Shown: piece by piece, positions 1 through 6,509 of the stretch | Layout of the letters: every line of letters begins with the position of its first letter | How positions within the stretch are numbered: the first letter of the stretch is position 1 | Assembly: GCA_029856055.1 (NCBI GenBank) | Contig: JAHQWF010000035.1 | Coordinates: forward strand, 1 to 15,071 | Reading direction: 5' to 3' | Origin: Candidatus Njordarchaeota archaeon | GTDB taxonomy: Archaea > Asgardarchaeota > Njordarchaeia > Njordarchaeales > Njordarchaeaceae | Length of the DNA stretch: 15,071 bases | Made by a program: the position numbers and the translations under genes | The notes under the pieces: model-generated | Told to the model about the DNA's origin: nothing | Database searches by the model: none | Seen by the model: the letters and a program-made list of their open reading frames with translations, nothing else

Positions 1-24
1 CACCACGTAATGATCTAATCAATT

Positions 25-56
25 AAAAAAATGAAATAACAAAATAAATACTTTTG
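25..56 (-). terminator. Oligo-T terminator after the MFS/155-aa operon
   Basis: Read on the minus strand, the DNA just past the stop of the 155-residue gene carries a series of T-rich runs ending in seven consecutive T. Archaeal RNA polymerase commonly terminates at such U-rich tracts without a hairpin. No stem-loop is visible. The first 98 bases of the window otherwise contain no open frame that I can support: all three plus-strand frames are closed within about 25 bases. Confidence 0.45.
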
Positions 57-98
57 CTTACAGAAAACAGGTTTTAGTGTGTGTAACCTTACTCTGCG

Positions 99-566
99 TT
101 ATTTTTTAGTTAATTCAATTATCTTTGAAATTATTTTTCTACGAAATTTGCCTGGTAGACCATGTATATAATCAAACTCAATTTTATTCCTTATTTCGTG
201 GGGTAGCATTTCGATAGCTCTTTGAGTTGCTTCAATATAAAGCTTCACATTGAGCAAAATGACTATTTTTTCAAAGTGCTGACTAACAAGCAACAATCCA
301 TTATATACCCCTTTTGCAATCATATCTACTTTATTTGGATCATATTTTGGGTAAACATCATAGCCTTTCACTCTATCCATTTCGTTTTCAAGAACAATTG
401 CATTGTTCTCATTTTTATAGAATACTGGGATACAATCAATTGCACCTAACTGTATATCCAAGTTCATTTTCCTTCTCCACGAATCAGCTAGCCTCCAGTA
501 GGATCCCTTGAAATAACTGCCCTCCCTTGCGAATTTATTACAAGGTAGTAACATTAGTATTTTCAT
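99..566 (-). CDS. Conserved-looking hypothetical protein, 155 aa, coupled to MFS transporter
   Basis: A 155-residue soluble protein with no signal peptide or membrane helix. It opens with a beta-strand-like segment ending in a Cys (MKILMLLPCN), followed by a polar helix rich in Arg and Trp (RLADSWRRK, about 25-33). A hydrophobic strand (KIVILLNVKLY, about 100-110) leads into two C-terminal helices with a basic tail. The 'strand, Pro-Cys, charged loop' opening is reminiscent of DUF6884-type proteins, but this is a weak resemblance from memory. The ATG start overlaps the stop of the upstream MFS gene as ATGA, so the two are almost certainly co-transcribed and translationally coupled. A function linked to the transporter's substrate is possible, but I do not recognise the family. 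Confidence 0.7.
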   Translation of the reverse strand: MKILMLLPCNKFAREGSYFKGSYWRLADSWRRKMNLDIQLGAIDCIPVFYKNENNAIVLENEMDRVKGYDVYPKYDPNKVDMIAKGVYNGLLLVSQHFEKIVILLNVKLYIEATQRAIEMLPHEIRNKIEFDYIHGLPGKFRRKIISKIIELTKK

Positions 567-1774
567 TCACCATCAACTTCATCTCGAACTTTTACAAAAA
601 GTAATATCAATAAAGTAGCTATTAAACAAAGAATTGTTGAGAAGATATATATGGGGGTTGCCAAAGAAATATTTTCCCTGGCCCCTATGTAATCTGCTAA
701 AGTTCCTGAAAGAAGAGGACCAATTATACCTGAGAGCAGATAAGCTATTGAAAATGTACCTTGGGCTCTAGCGGCTTTTTCATCACCAAGAATTTCTGTT
801 GCTAGTCCTCGTGAACTCAGGAATACGCCTGCCCATATAGGTAGTACCCATAAAACAGTTAAGATGAACGGATCCCATATCAAAGCTAAAAATATCATGT
901 AGAATGATCTAATTGTCATCATTATCACGAGAAGATTCTTCATACCTATCTTATCTGCAATGTATCCATAGAACGGTGGTGCTATAGCAGATAAAATACT
1001 TGAAATTCCTCCTATTATAGCGTATAAAGCCATATTCTCCCCTATTACTATGAAGTACTTAAACATAAATATCTGGAAGAAAGCTATGACGCCTAAATTA
1101 TATATCATCATTGCACCTACTAAAGGTAATATTGCTTTATCAATGAAAAATTCTCTCAGTGAATATGCCTTATGTAATGAGTCACGCATTAGTTTTCTTG
1201 TAAATGCTCTTCGCCCATATCTCTCTCTATAAAAGGCAATAAATATTACTGCGGATATGTACAGAATTAAAGCGGAACTAAGGAAAAGGTATGTTATATT
1301 CAAAAGACTAATAATATATGCCGATAGGAAACTCCCTATTGCATACCCTAGGGTACCCGAAGAAACAAATATCCCGAGTGCTCTTCCCCTTCTCTGTTTA
1401 CTGCCTAAAGTCGTAATTAGAGCGTTATAGGCGGGTCCCCCAGGGGATGAGAAGATCGTCGCTAATATAAATAAAAATAGGATAATTTTAACATTTCTAG
1501 TAAATCCAAAAGCTATTATGAAAACTGGCGTAATCATTTTACTCCACGCTATAAAAGGTTTCCTAGCATGAGTTTCATCACTCATAATCCCCCAGAATCT
1601 GGTCAATAATAATGCGACGAGATTTGGTAGTGCTGATAATAAAGCTAGTTCAGTGAAAGATGCTCCAAGCTCATATAGATACACACTAAATATTGCTCCA
1701 TAGATTGCTGAACCTAAGTTGTCTAATATAGATGTTAAGATCAATACTAAGCTATTAGCTTTTCTTTCTTCCAT
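563..1774 (-). CDS. Major facilitator superfamily (MFS) transporter
   Basis: A 403-residue integral membrane protein with about twelve hydrophobic helices in two halves, the usual MFS size. The loop between helices 2 and 3 holds a motif-A-like sequence (GIMSDETHARKP, residues 62-73). The matching loop of the second half reads GYIADKIGMKN (270-280), the internal repeat expected of the fold. A basic cytoplasmic stretch (about 183-201) separates the halves. It is a secondary transporter of the cytoplasmic membrane driven by an ion gradient; the substrate (drug, sugar or metabolite) cannot be read from the sequence. The ATG at 1774 follows a purine-rich GAGAGAG about eight bases upstream. The 155-residue gene overlaps its 3' end by four bases. 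The assignment to MFS is secure, the substrate unknown. Confidence 0.9.
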   Translation of the reverse strand: MEERKANSLVLILTSILDNLGSAIYGAIFSVYLYELGASFTELALLSALPNLVALLLTRFWGIMSDETHARKPFIAWSKMITPVFIIAFGFTRNVKIILFLFILATIFSSPGGPAYNALITTLGSKQRRGRALGIFVSSGTLGYAIGSFLSAYIISLLNITYLFLSSALILYISAVIFIAFYRERYGRRAFTRKLMRDSLHKAYSLREFFIDKAILPLVGAMMIYNLGVIAFFQIFMFKYFIVIGENMALYAIIGGISSILSAIAPPFYGYIADKIGMKNLLVIMMTIRSFYMIFLALIWDPFILTVLWVLPIWAGVFLSSRGLATEILGDEKAARAQGTFSIAYLLSGIIGPLLSGTLADYIGARENISLATPIYIFSTILCLIATLLILLFVKVRDEVDGE

Positions 1775-1807
1775 ACTGTTTTCTCTCTCGGAAGATAACT
1801 GTCATGA

Positions 1808-1832
1808 TGAGATGTTTAATTAATAAAAAATG
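1808..1832 (-). promoter_or_regulatory. Putative TATA element for the MFS operon; T-rich end of the upstream gene
   Basis: Read on the minus strand, this stretch is a T-run followed by TTAATTAAAC, centred about 45 bases before the MFS start codon. That is right for an archaeal TATA box with a leader of about 20 bases. The same T-rich run lies just past the stop of the PK_C-domain gene and may also serve as its terminator. Assigned by eye only. Confidence 0.3.
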
Positions 1833-1866
1833 TATTAAAGATTAACCTAATTAAATTACAGAATTA

Positions 1867-2448
1867 TTAGAAGTGATATAGTGGTTTGCAAATTATCTCT
1901 TTCACAAATAAATCAAAGAAATTACTTGAATTAGCGGGCTTAATTACGAAAGCACTATCAGCACCTTTCCCTGTTCCACCAATAGCGATAACATCTCTGT
2001 CTATAGATATTAACCCTGCATCAGCAGCCATTACCGTAATCTCGATCGCCACTTTAGCTCCTTCTCCAAATACACGTAAAGCTTGAGCCATTAACTCAAC
2101 TGGTCCCCAAGTATTAAGCATTTTTCTGATAGCTCTCTCAACGCCACTTAATGCATGTATAGATGTAAGAACTTTAGCTCCACGTTCAATCAATAAATCT
2201 CTAATCTCATCCGAAAATTCCTGAAATCCTGGCTCCTTGAACCCTACGGAATGAGTAACTATTATTAAATTAAATTTTGATGGATTGAAAACATCTAATG
2301 CTCTTAAAGCAGTTTTACCTCTTGTAGAAGCAACAATAATGTCTTTTATGCCTCTCGATATTGCACGTTCATGCGCTAGCTCCAAAACAATATCAGTATT
2401 TTCTTCCCCAGGTTTCGTGAAATATGTTATTATTTCTTTTCTTGTCAT
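1867..2448 (-). CDS. Stand-alone pyruvate kinase C-terminal (alpha/beta) domain protein
   Basis: A 193-residue soluble protein that matches in layout the PK_C domain (PF02887; COG1751-type proteins), without the barrel that carries pyruvate kinase catalysis. Visible landmarks are a helix with AHERA (25-29), the strand-turn VASTRGKTA (39-47) typical of the domain's ligand-binding loop, LIIVTHSVGF (61-70), a helix ending VERAIRKML (103-111), and the late glycine loop IAIGGTGKGADSA (154-166). In pyruvate kinases this domain binds allosteric effectors; in the free-standing archaeal proteins the role is not established, though sensing a phosphorylated ligand is a reasonable guess. The ATG is preceded by GTGAGAGGTT, a good Shine-Dalgarno site. 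The gene is transcribed towards the MFS operon, with a gap of about 90 bases. Confidence 0.82.
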   Translation of the reverse strand: MTRKEIITYFTKPGEENTDIVLELAHERAISRGIKDIIVASTRGKTALRALDVFNPSKFNLIIVTHSVGFKEPGFQEFSDEIRDLLIERGAKVLTSIHALSGVERAIRKMLNTWGPVELMAQALRVFGEGAKVAIEITVMAADAGLISIDRDVIAIGGTGKGADSAFVIKPANSSNFFDLFVKEIICKPLYHF

Positions 2449-2573
2449 ATATTTAACCTCTCACTAATAATAATTTAGATAAAATACAATGGAATAGCCC
2501 AAAATAATTATTTAGAACTGCGTATTACTGCTTTGTTTATCTTCAAAATAAGGATTATCTATTTAAACGAAGG

Positions 2574-2590
2574 AAAATTTTTTAAACTAG
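2574..2590 (+). promoter_or_regulatory. Putative BRE/TATA for the 122-aa membrane protein
   Basis: A purine-rich GGAAAA followed by TTTTTTAAAC resembles an archaeal BRE-TATA pair. It would place transcription start near 2609 and give a leader of about 29 bases before the ATG at 2638. No Shine-Dalgarno site is visible in that leader, so a nearer TATA-like sequence (around 2603-2609) with a nearly leaderless mRNA is an alternative. Confidence 0.3.
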
Positions 2591-2637
2591 ATTCGTTTTA
2601 CAATATATGCAATCTTTTAAAAAATGTTAAATAAAAA

Positions 2638-3006
2638 ATGAGTTGGTTTAAAATGCAGATGGAATTAGCAGCCATAGGCATTGGCCTAGCAATTATCTTC
2701 TTGATAGTTTGGATTATAGGATCATTCTTCTTGTGGTTGGCTTTGAGAATGATTGATGTTCCCCTGGAGAAGAGAGATTTTGGATCAGTGATGATCACTA
2801 CTCTTATCAATGCTATACTAATATCGGCAATTTGGTTTATAGGGTGCATTATCGCATGGTGGGTTATAAAAGTTAGACATACGGATACATGGGGCAAAGC
2901 AATAGCTGCTTGGATACTCTCAATCGTTATTCCAATATTGATCGCATTCGGAATACTAATAGTTCTAGGACTGGCGTTACCACTGTTTGTACCTATTGGC
3001 CCATAG
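2638..3006 (+). CDS. Small integral membrane protein, three predicted helices
   Basis: A 122-residue hydrophobic protein with three likely membrane helices at about 9-37, 50-77 and 86-119. Short polar links separate them: DVPLEKRDFGS after the first and a basic loop KVRHTDTWGK (78-87) after the second, suggesting a cytoplasmic loop. There is no cleavable signal peptide and no catalytic motif. Met codons at residues 6 and 8 are alternative starts. A minus-strand open frame covers the same DNA but reads as an uneven, helix-free sequence and is rejected. The next gene starts 39 bases downstream on the same strand, after a T-rich run. I do not recognise the family. Confidence 0.65.
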   Translation: MSWFKMQMELAAIGIGLAIIFLIVWIIGSFFLWLALRMIDVPLEKRDFGSVMITTLINAILISAIWFIGCIIAWWVIKVRHTDTWGKAIAAWILSIVIPILIAFGILIVLGLALPLFVPIGP

Positions 3007-3017
3007 AATTAATCCCC

Positions 3018-3032
3018 TATTTTTATTTTTTT
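3018..3032 (+). terminator. Oligo-T terminator after the 122-aa gene
   Basis: Two T-runs of five and seven bases, separated by one A, directly follow the stop codon of the membrane protein gene. This is a typical archaeal U-tract terminator. The next gene's ribosome site begins only two bases later, so readthrough may still link the two genes. Confidence 0.4.
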
Positions 3033-3045
3033 AGAGATGTGAAAT

Positions 3046-3636
3046 GTGGAGGAAAGAAAAGAAGTCTACTTTTGCATATCATGCATAATTAAACATCCTA
3101 TTAAGTTCATTAAGATTAATAAAGATTATTTGCTTTCGCATCACCCAAGTTGCGAATATTATAGAGATGATTATGTAGAATTCAGAGGTAATAAATTGTG
3201 CATAGGATGTTTCTTTACAATTCCGACGGTAATATTAGTTTTCATCTTAGATCTCTCCTTAGGTGTATGGGCCCTAATCTCGCGATATATTTATCACATT
3301 ATTTTAATTCTTCTTCTGGTTGAAATTTTATATTATTTTAATCTTCTAGGAAAGAGAAAAATAGTTAAGATATTCTCTAAAATAGGTCTAGGCCTACTTT
3401 ATGCTCTCCTACTTTTGTACCCATTATATTTACCTGTGTCATCATTAGCTAAGGGAATTTTATTTGGGCTTGTATATATGCTATTGAATTCATTAATTGG
3501 GGTTATTAGAGTATACAGAAATGAGAGGAAGTGTAGAAATTGTCCTATGTATAATGATTATCCTTTTTGCGATGGATATAGAGACCTTATACAAAGGAAT
3601 ATCAAGGCTGGTTTTGTTTTCACTAAAAGAAGATAA
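3046..3636 (+). CDS. Membrane protein with N- and C-terminal cysteine (zinc-binding-like) clusters
   Basis: A 196-residue protein starting with GTG behind GAGATG (3034-3039). The N-terminal soluble part has C10-x2-C13, then HHPSC with H33 and C36, then LCIGC with C52-x2-C55, a plausible zinc ribbon or treble-clef-like site. Three or four hydrophobic helices follow (about 57-75, 81-99, 112-130, 136-153). The C-terminal tail carries a second set, C163-x2-C166 and C175, in a charged context. The N-terminal pattern (His/Cys, then LCxxC running straight into a helix) recalls DUF2085 membrane proteins, but this is an impression only. The gene lies between the 122-residue membrane protein and tldD on the same strand. 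Function unknown; metal binding is inferred from the Cys spacing. Confidence 0.72.
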   Translation: MEERKEVYFCISCIIKHPIKFIKINKDYLLSHHPSCEYYRDDYVEFRGNKLCIGCFFTIPTVILVFILDLSLGVWALISRYIYHIILILLLVEILYYFNLLGKRKIVKIFSKIGLGLLYALLLLYPLYLPVSSLAKGILFGLVYMLLNSLIGVIRVYRNERKCRNCPMYNDYPFCDGYRDLIQRNIKAGFVFTKRR

Positions 3637-3659
3637 AACGAATAAAAATTATCTTTTAA

Positions 3660-3673
3660 TTAATTGCAATTAA
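3660..3673. repeat. 14-bp perfect palindrome upstream of the tldD promoter
   Basis: TTAATTGCAATTAA is its own reverse complement. It lies 20 bases upstream of the tldD TATA box, downstream of the stop of the preceding gene. It could be an operator for a dimeric regulator or part of the preceding gene's terminator. In AT-rich DNA a palindrome of this length is expected about once per window by chance, so position is the only argument for a role. Confidence 0.25.
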
Positions 3674-3692
3674 AAACTGTTTATGTAGTAAA

Positions 3693-3700
3693 TTTATAAA
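3693..3700 (+). promoter_or_regulatory. TATA box of the tldD-tldE operon
   Basis: TTTATAAA is a good match to the archaeal TATA box. Transcription would start near 3722, giving a leader of about 28 bases that contains the TGAGG ribosome site (3737-3741), eight bases before the ATG. This suggests tldD-tldE has its own promoter, separate from the membrane protein genes before it. Confidence 0.5.
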
Positions 3701-3749
3701 AGAGATAAAAAAGAGACCATTAACTTGAGTTTTCTCTGAGGCTGAAGTA

Positions 3750-5132
3750 ATGTCAAGTGTCAATGAGATAGTTGAGTATTTATCGAATAAAGATATAGAT
3801 TTCTGCGATGCGAGACTGGAGGAAAAGAATTCTCTCTCAATTATAGTGATGAATGACACTATAAGATCAATATCAAGTACGAAACATACTGGTATTTCAA
3901 TAAGAGTTTATATCAATGGTGGATGGGGCTACGCATCAACCACTTCAAGGAAATGGAGTGACTTAAAAGAAGCAGCTGAAAAAGCTTATAAAATTGCTAA
4001 AAGGCTTTCTGGAGAGAGAAAGCCAAAGAAAGAATTCACAATAATTGTTAGTACAGAAGAGGCGAAACCGAGAATAATACATCATCCATGGGACATATCC
4101 ACCGATGAGAAACTGGAAATTCTGTTCAATATAACTAAGACTGAGAGGAGCTTAGATAAAAGAATAGTTAATACTATATCTAGATACTCAGAGAACATAG
4201 ATCATTATGAATTAGCTAACTCAATGGGCTCGTTACTGGTTTGGGATGAAGTAAGAACAAGATTGAGTTCAATTGTTATAGCTATGGAAGAAGGTAAAAT
4301 GCAGCGATCTTTCTTTTTTAAAGATGGTACCGTAGGCTTTGAGTTGTTAAAGGGAGTAAATTTAGAGGAGGAAGCAAATAAAGTTGTTAATGAGGCCATT
4401 AATTTACTTCAAGCAAAAAAGCCACCGGCAGGAGAAATGTCCGTAATCGCTGATCCATCCGTAGCAGGAGTATTAGCGCATGAAGTAATGGGACATGCGT
4501 CAGAAGCAGATGAAGTTATCAAGAAAAGAAGCTTTTTAACAGGAGTCATTGGTGAGAAAGTTGGATCAGAATTGGTAACCATGGTAGATGACGGTACAGT
4601 TCCGGGAGCCCATGGCTCAATCCCGTTTGATAGTGAGGGAACACCTTCATCAAGAACCGTAATTATTCAAGAAGGTGTATATAGGGGTTACATGCATAAT
4701 CTTGAAACTGCTTCTTTAATGAATGCTGAACCAACTGGTAATGGAAGAGCCCAAGATTTTAATAGAAGAGTGTTCGTTAGAATGACTAATACTTTCTTTG
4801 AGCCAGGCGATTGGAATTTCGAGGAAATAATAGAAGATACAAGAGATGGAGTCTTGGCATTAAAATCTCTAAGCGGTATGGAGGATCCTGTAGGTGGAGG
4901 CTTTCAAACTGATGTTCTATTAGGATATATCATAAAGAATGGTGAAATTAAAGACATGGTTAGAAGTTTCACATTGAGCGGTAAGGCATTAGAGATATTG
5001 AAAACCGTGGATGCCGTGAGTAAGGAGTTCGAGTTACGTGGAGGCTTCTGTGGTAAAGGAGAAGAAGATTATGTCCCCGTATCTACTGGGGGACCGTATA
5101 TGAGGGCTAAAATGTTGGTGGGTGGTGGTTAG
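3750..5132 (+). CDS. tldD: TldD zinc metallopeptidase subunit
   Basis: A 460-residue protein of the TldD/PmbA family, the usual length for TldD. It carries the family's zinc site HEVMGH (H244, E245, H249; HExxxH) inside LAHEVMGHASEADE. It also has the conserved C-terminal segment GGFCGKGEEDYVPVSTGG, in which C434 is the likely third zinc ligand. Other family landmarks are SEGTPSSRT (295-303), EPTGNGRAQD (327-336) and GGGFQTD (382-388). With TldE it forms a cytoplasmic heteromeric peptidase that accepts unfolded or leader-type peptides through the narrow central cavity; in bacteria the pair matures microcin B17 and degrades the CcdA antitoxin. Zinc-dependent proteolysis has also been reported for a Sulfolobus homologue. 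The catalytic residues appear intact. The tldE start lies two bases after the stop. Confidence 0.96.
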   Translation: MSSVNEIVEYLSNKDIDFCDARLEEKNSLSIIVMNDTIRSISSTKHTGISIRVYINGGWGYASTTSRKWSDLKEAAEKAYKIAKRLSGERKPKKEFTIIVSTEEAKPRIIHHPWDISTDEKLEILFNITKTERSLDKRIVNTISRYSENIDHYELANSMGSLLVWDEVRTRLSSIVIAMEEGKMQRSFFFKDGTVGFELLKGVNLEEEANKVVNEAINLLQAKKPPAGEMSVIADPSVAGVLAHEVMGHASEADEVIKKRSFLTGVIGEKVGSELVTMVDDGTVPGAHGSIPFDSEGTPSSRTVIIQEGVYRGYMHNLETASLMNAEPTGNGRAQDFNRRVFVRMTNTFFEPGDWNFEEIIEDTRDGVLALKSLSGMEDPVGGGFQTDVLLGYIIKNGEIKDMVRSFTLSGKALEILKTVDAVSKEFELRGGFCGKGEEDYVPVSTGGPYMRAKMLVGGG

Positions 5133-5134
5133 TC

Positions 5135-6475
5135 ATGATGGATATTAATGAAATCTGTGAAAGAGCACTTCAAGTATCAACGGCTGACCAAACCGAAGCC
5201 TTTTGTATTGAAGGCAGAATGCGAAACATATATATTGATGGCGGGAAAATAAATATAGTTACTGATAATAATTGGGTTGGATTAGGAGTAAAAGCAGTTG
5301 TTTCAGGTAAAATAGGTTACTTTAGCAGTACAATTAAAGATATAGTAGATATCAAAAAAGTGGTAGAGCATAGTATAAATATCGCTAGGGTCAGTCCACA
5401 GGATCCTAAATTTAAGTCTTTACCAGAAGCTAAGCCGATCGGAGGATCCGTTCAGAGGATATATGATTCAAACATAGAGGGTATTGAGTATCAAGACGTA
5501 CTTGAGATGATAAATGCGTTGATTGGTGAAGCAGAGCAAAGCGATGTTAAAGTCATGACAGGTTTACTGAGACTAAATATGTTCAGATTTAAAGTAATGA
5601 ATTCATTGGGAGTAGATTTTGTTCATAATGGAACAACAATATTTATGCATTTTACTGCAAAGAAGGATAATGGAGAGGGTGTAGTTAAAAGATTTGGTAC
5701 CTACCTTAAAGATATAGATTTTGAGGAGGCGGGTAGAGAACTAAGAGAAAAAACGGTATTAGCTAGTAAGGCACAATCATTTTCTGGTAGTGAATCCCTA
5801 GAGGTGATTATTCATCCTCAGGAGTTAGCAGGATTACTTAGAGTAATAACTATAGCTGCAAATGGGGAGTATATTAATAGGAGAATGAGTCCCTGGATGG
5901 GTAAGCTGGGGCAGCAAGTAGCTGTTCCTGATTTAACAATTATTGATGATGGTCGATTAGATGGAGGTCTAAGGAGCGCTTTAGCTGATGACGAGGGAGT
6001 ACCTACTACTAGAAAAACAATAATCGAGAAAGGAATTTTGAAAAACTATTTCTATGACTCATATAACTCAAATATCGCGAATACAGAATCGACAGGTAAT
6101 GGGTTTAGAAGAGGAATTATATCGGTAGAAGACACCCATACCCGAATGGCTTCTTGTAGTGCTTCTAATATTGTTGTTGAGAGAGGAGGCAAGAGTTTTG
6201 AAGAATTAGTATCAGAGATAGAGAGAGGAATACTAATATTTAAGTTTGCTTATCCACAAGCTGATCCAATAACAGGGAATTTTGGGCTAGAAATCAGGAA
6301 TGCAGTATTAATCCAGAATGGTTCGGAGACGAAATCAATTAAACACGCGTTATTAGCTGGGAACATGTATAAAGCTCTAGCTAATATAACTGGAATCGGG
6401 AACAAGCAGTATAACTACGAGAACTTTAGAGTACCTTATATTAGATTCAGGGACCTGCAAATAGTGGGTATGTGA
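5135..6475 (+). CDS. tldE: TldE (PmbA) partner subunit, non-catalytic
   Basis: A 446-residue TldD/PmbA family protein. The position of the HExxxH site reads HPQELAGLL (227-235), so the zinc motif is absent, as expected for TldE. The rest of the family core is kept: DDEGVPTTRKT (285-295), NTESTGNGFRRG (316-327), the stretch ending DPITGNFGLEI (377-387) and a C-terminal GNMYKALANITG (409-420). It should pair with TldD to close the peptidase chamber. The start is the first of two ATG codons, two bases after the tldD stop, and is served by the GGTGGTGG run within the end of tldD, so the pair is translationally coupled. No RiPP-type precursor peptide is apparent next to the operon. Confidence 0.94.
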   Translation: MMDINEICERALQVSTADQTEAFCIEGRMRNIYIDGGKINIVTDNNWVGLGVKAVVSGKIGYFSSTIKDIVDIKKVVEHSINIARVSPQDPKFKSLPEAKPIGGSVQRIYDSNIEGIEYQDVLEMINALIGEAEQSDVKVMTGLLRLNMFRFKVMNSLGVDFVHNGTTIFMHFTAKKDNGEGVVKRFGTYLKDIDFEEAGRELREKTVLASKAQSFSGSESLEVIIHPQELAGLLRVITIAANGEYINRRMSPWMGKLGQQVAVPDLTIIDDGRLDGGLRSALADDEGVPTTRKTIIEKGILKNYFYDSYNSNIANTESTGNGFRRGIISVEDTHTRMASCSASNIVVERGGKSFEELVSEIERGILIFKFAYPQADPITGNFGLEIRNAVLIQNGSETKSIKHALLAGNMYKALANITGIGNKQYNYENFRVPYIRFRDLQIVGM

Positions 6476-6509
6476 AAAAATATTTTATTCACATATTTTT
6501 TGGTAACGG
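6476..6509. terminator. Interlocked terminators of two convergent genes
   Basis: The stops of tldE (plus) and the 479-residue membrane protein gene (minus) are only 13 bases apart. The T-runs for tldE (TATTTTATTC and ATTTTTTGG) lie in the gap and inside the end of the opposite gene. The minus-strand T6 run likewise sits around the tldE stop. Each gene therefore seems to use the other's 3' end for termination. Confidence 0.4.

Noticed and set aside
1..98. Possible end of a gene or tRNA at the left edge
   Set aside because: All plus frames stop within about 25 bases, and there is no clover-leaf pattern; only a T-rich minus-strand terminator is supported.
1804..1810. ATGATGA, a C-box-like sequence of a C/D guide RNA
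   Set aside because: No CTGA D box at a suitable distance and no C'/D' pair.
2598..2897. Minus-strand 99-codon open frame opposite the 122-residue membrane protein
   Set aside because: No ribosome site, no recognisable fold, and the opposite strand encodes a regular three-helix protein.
3637..3749. Search for a small precursor peptide next to tldD (RiPP-type substrate)
   Set aside because: All frames in the gap are closed quickly and none has a ribosome site with a Cys/Ser/Thr-rich core.
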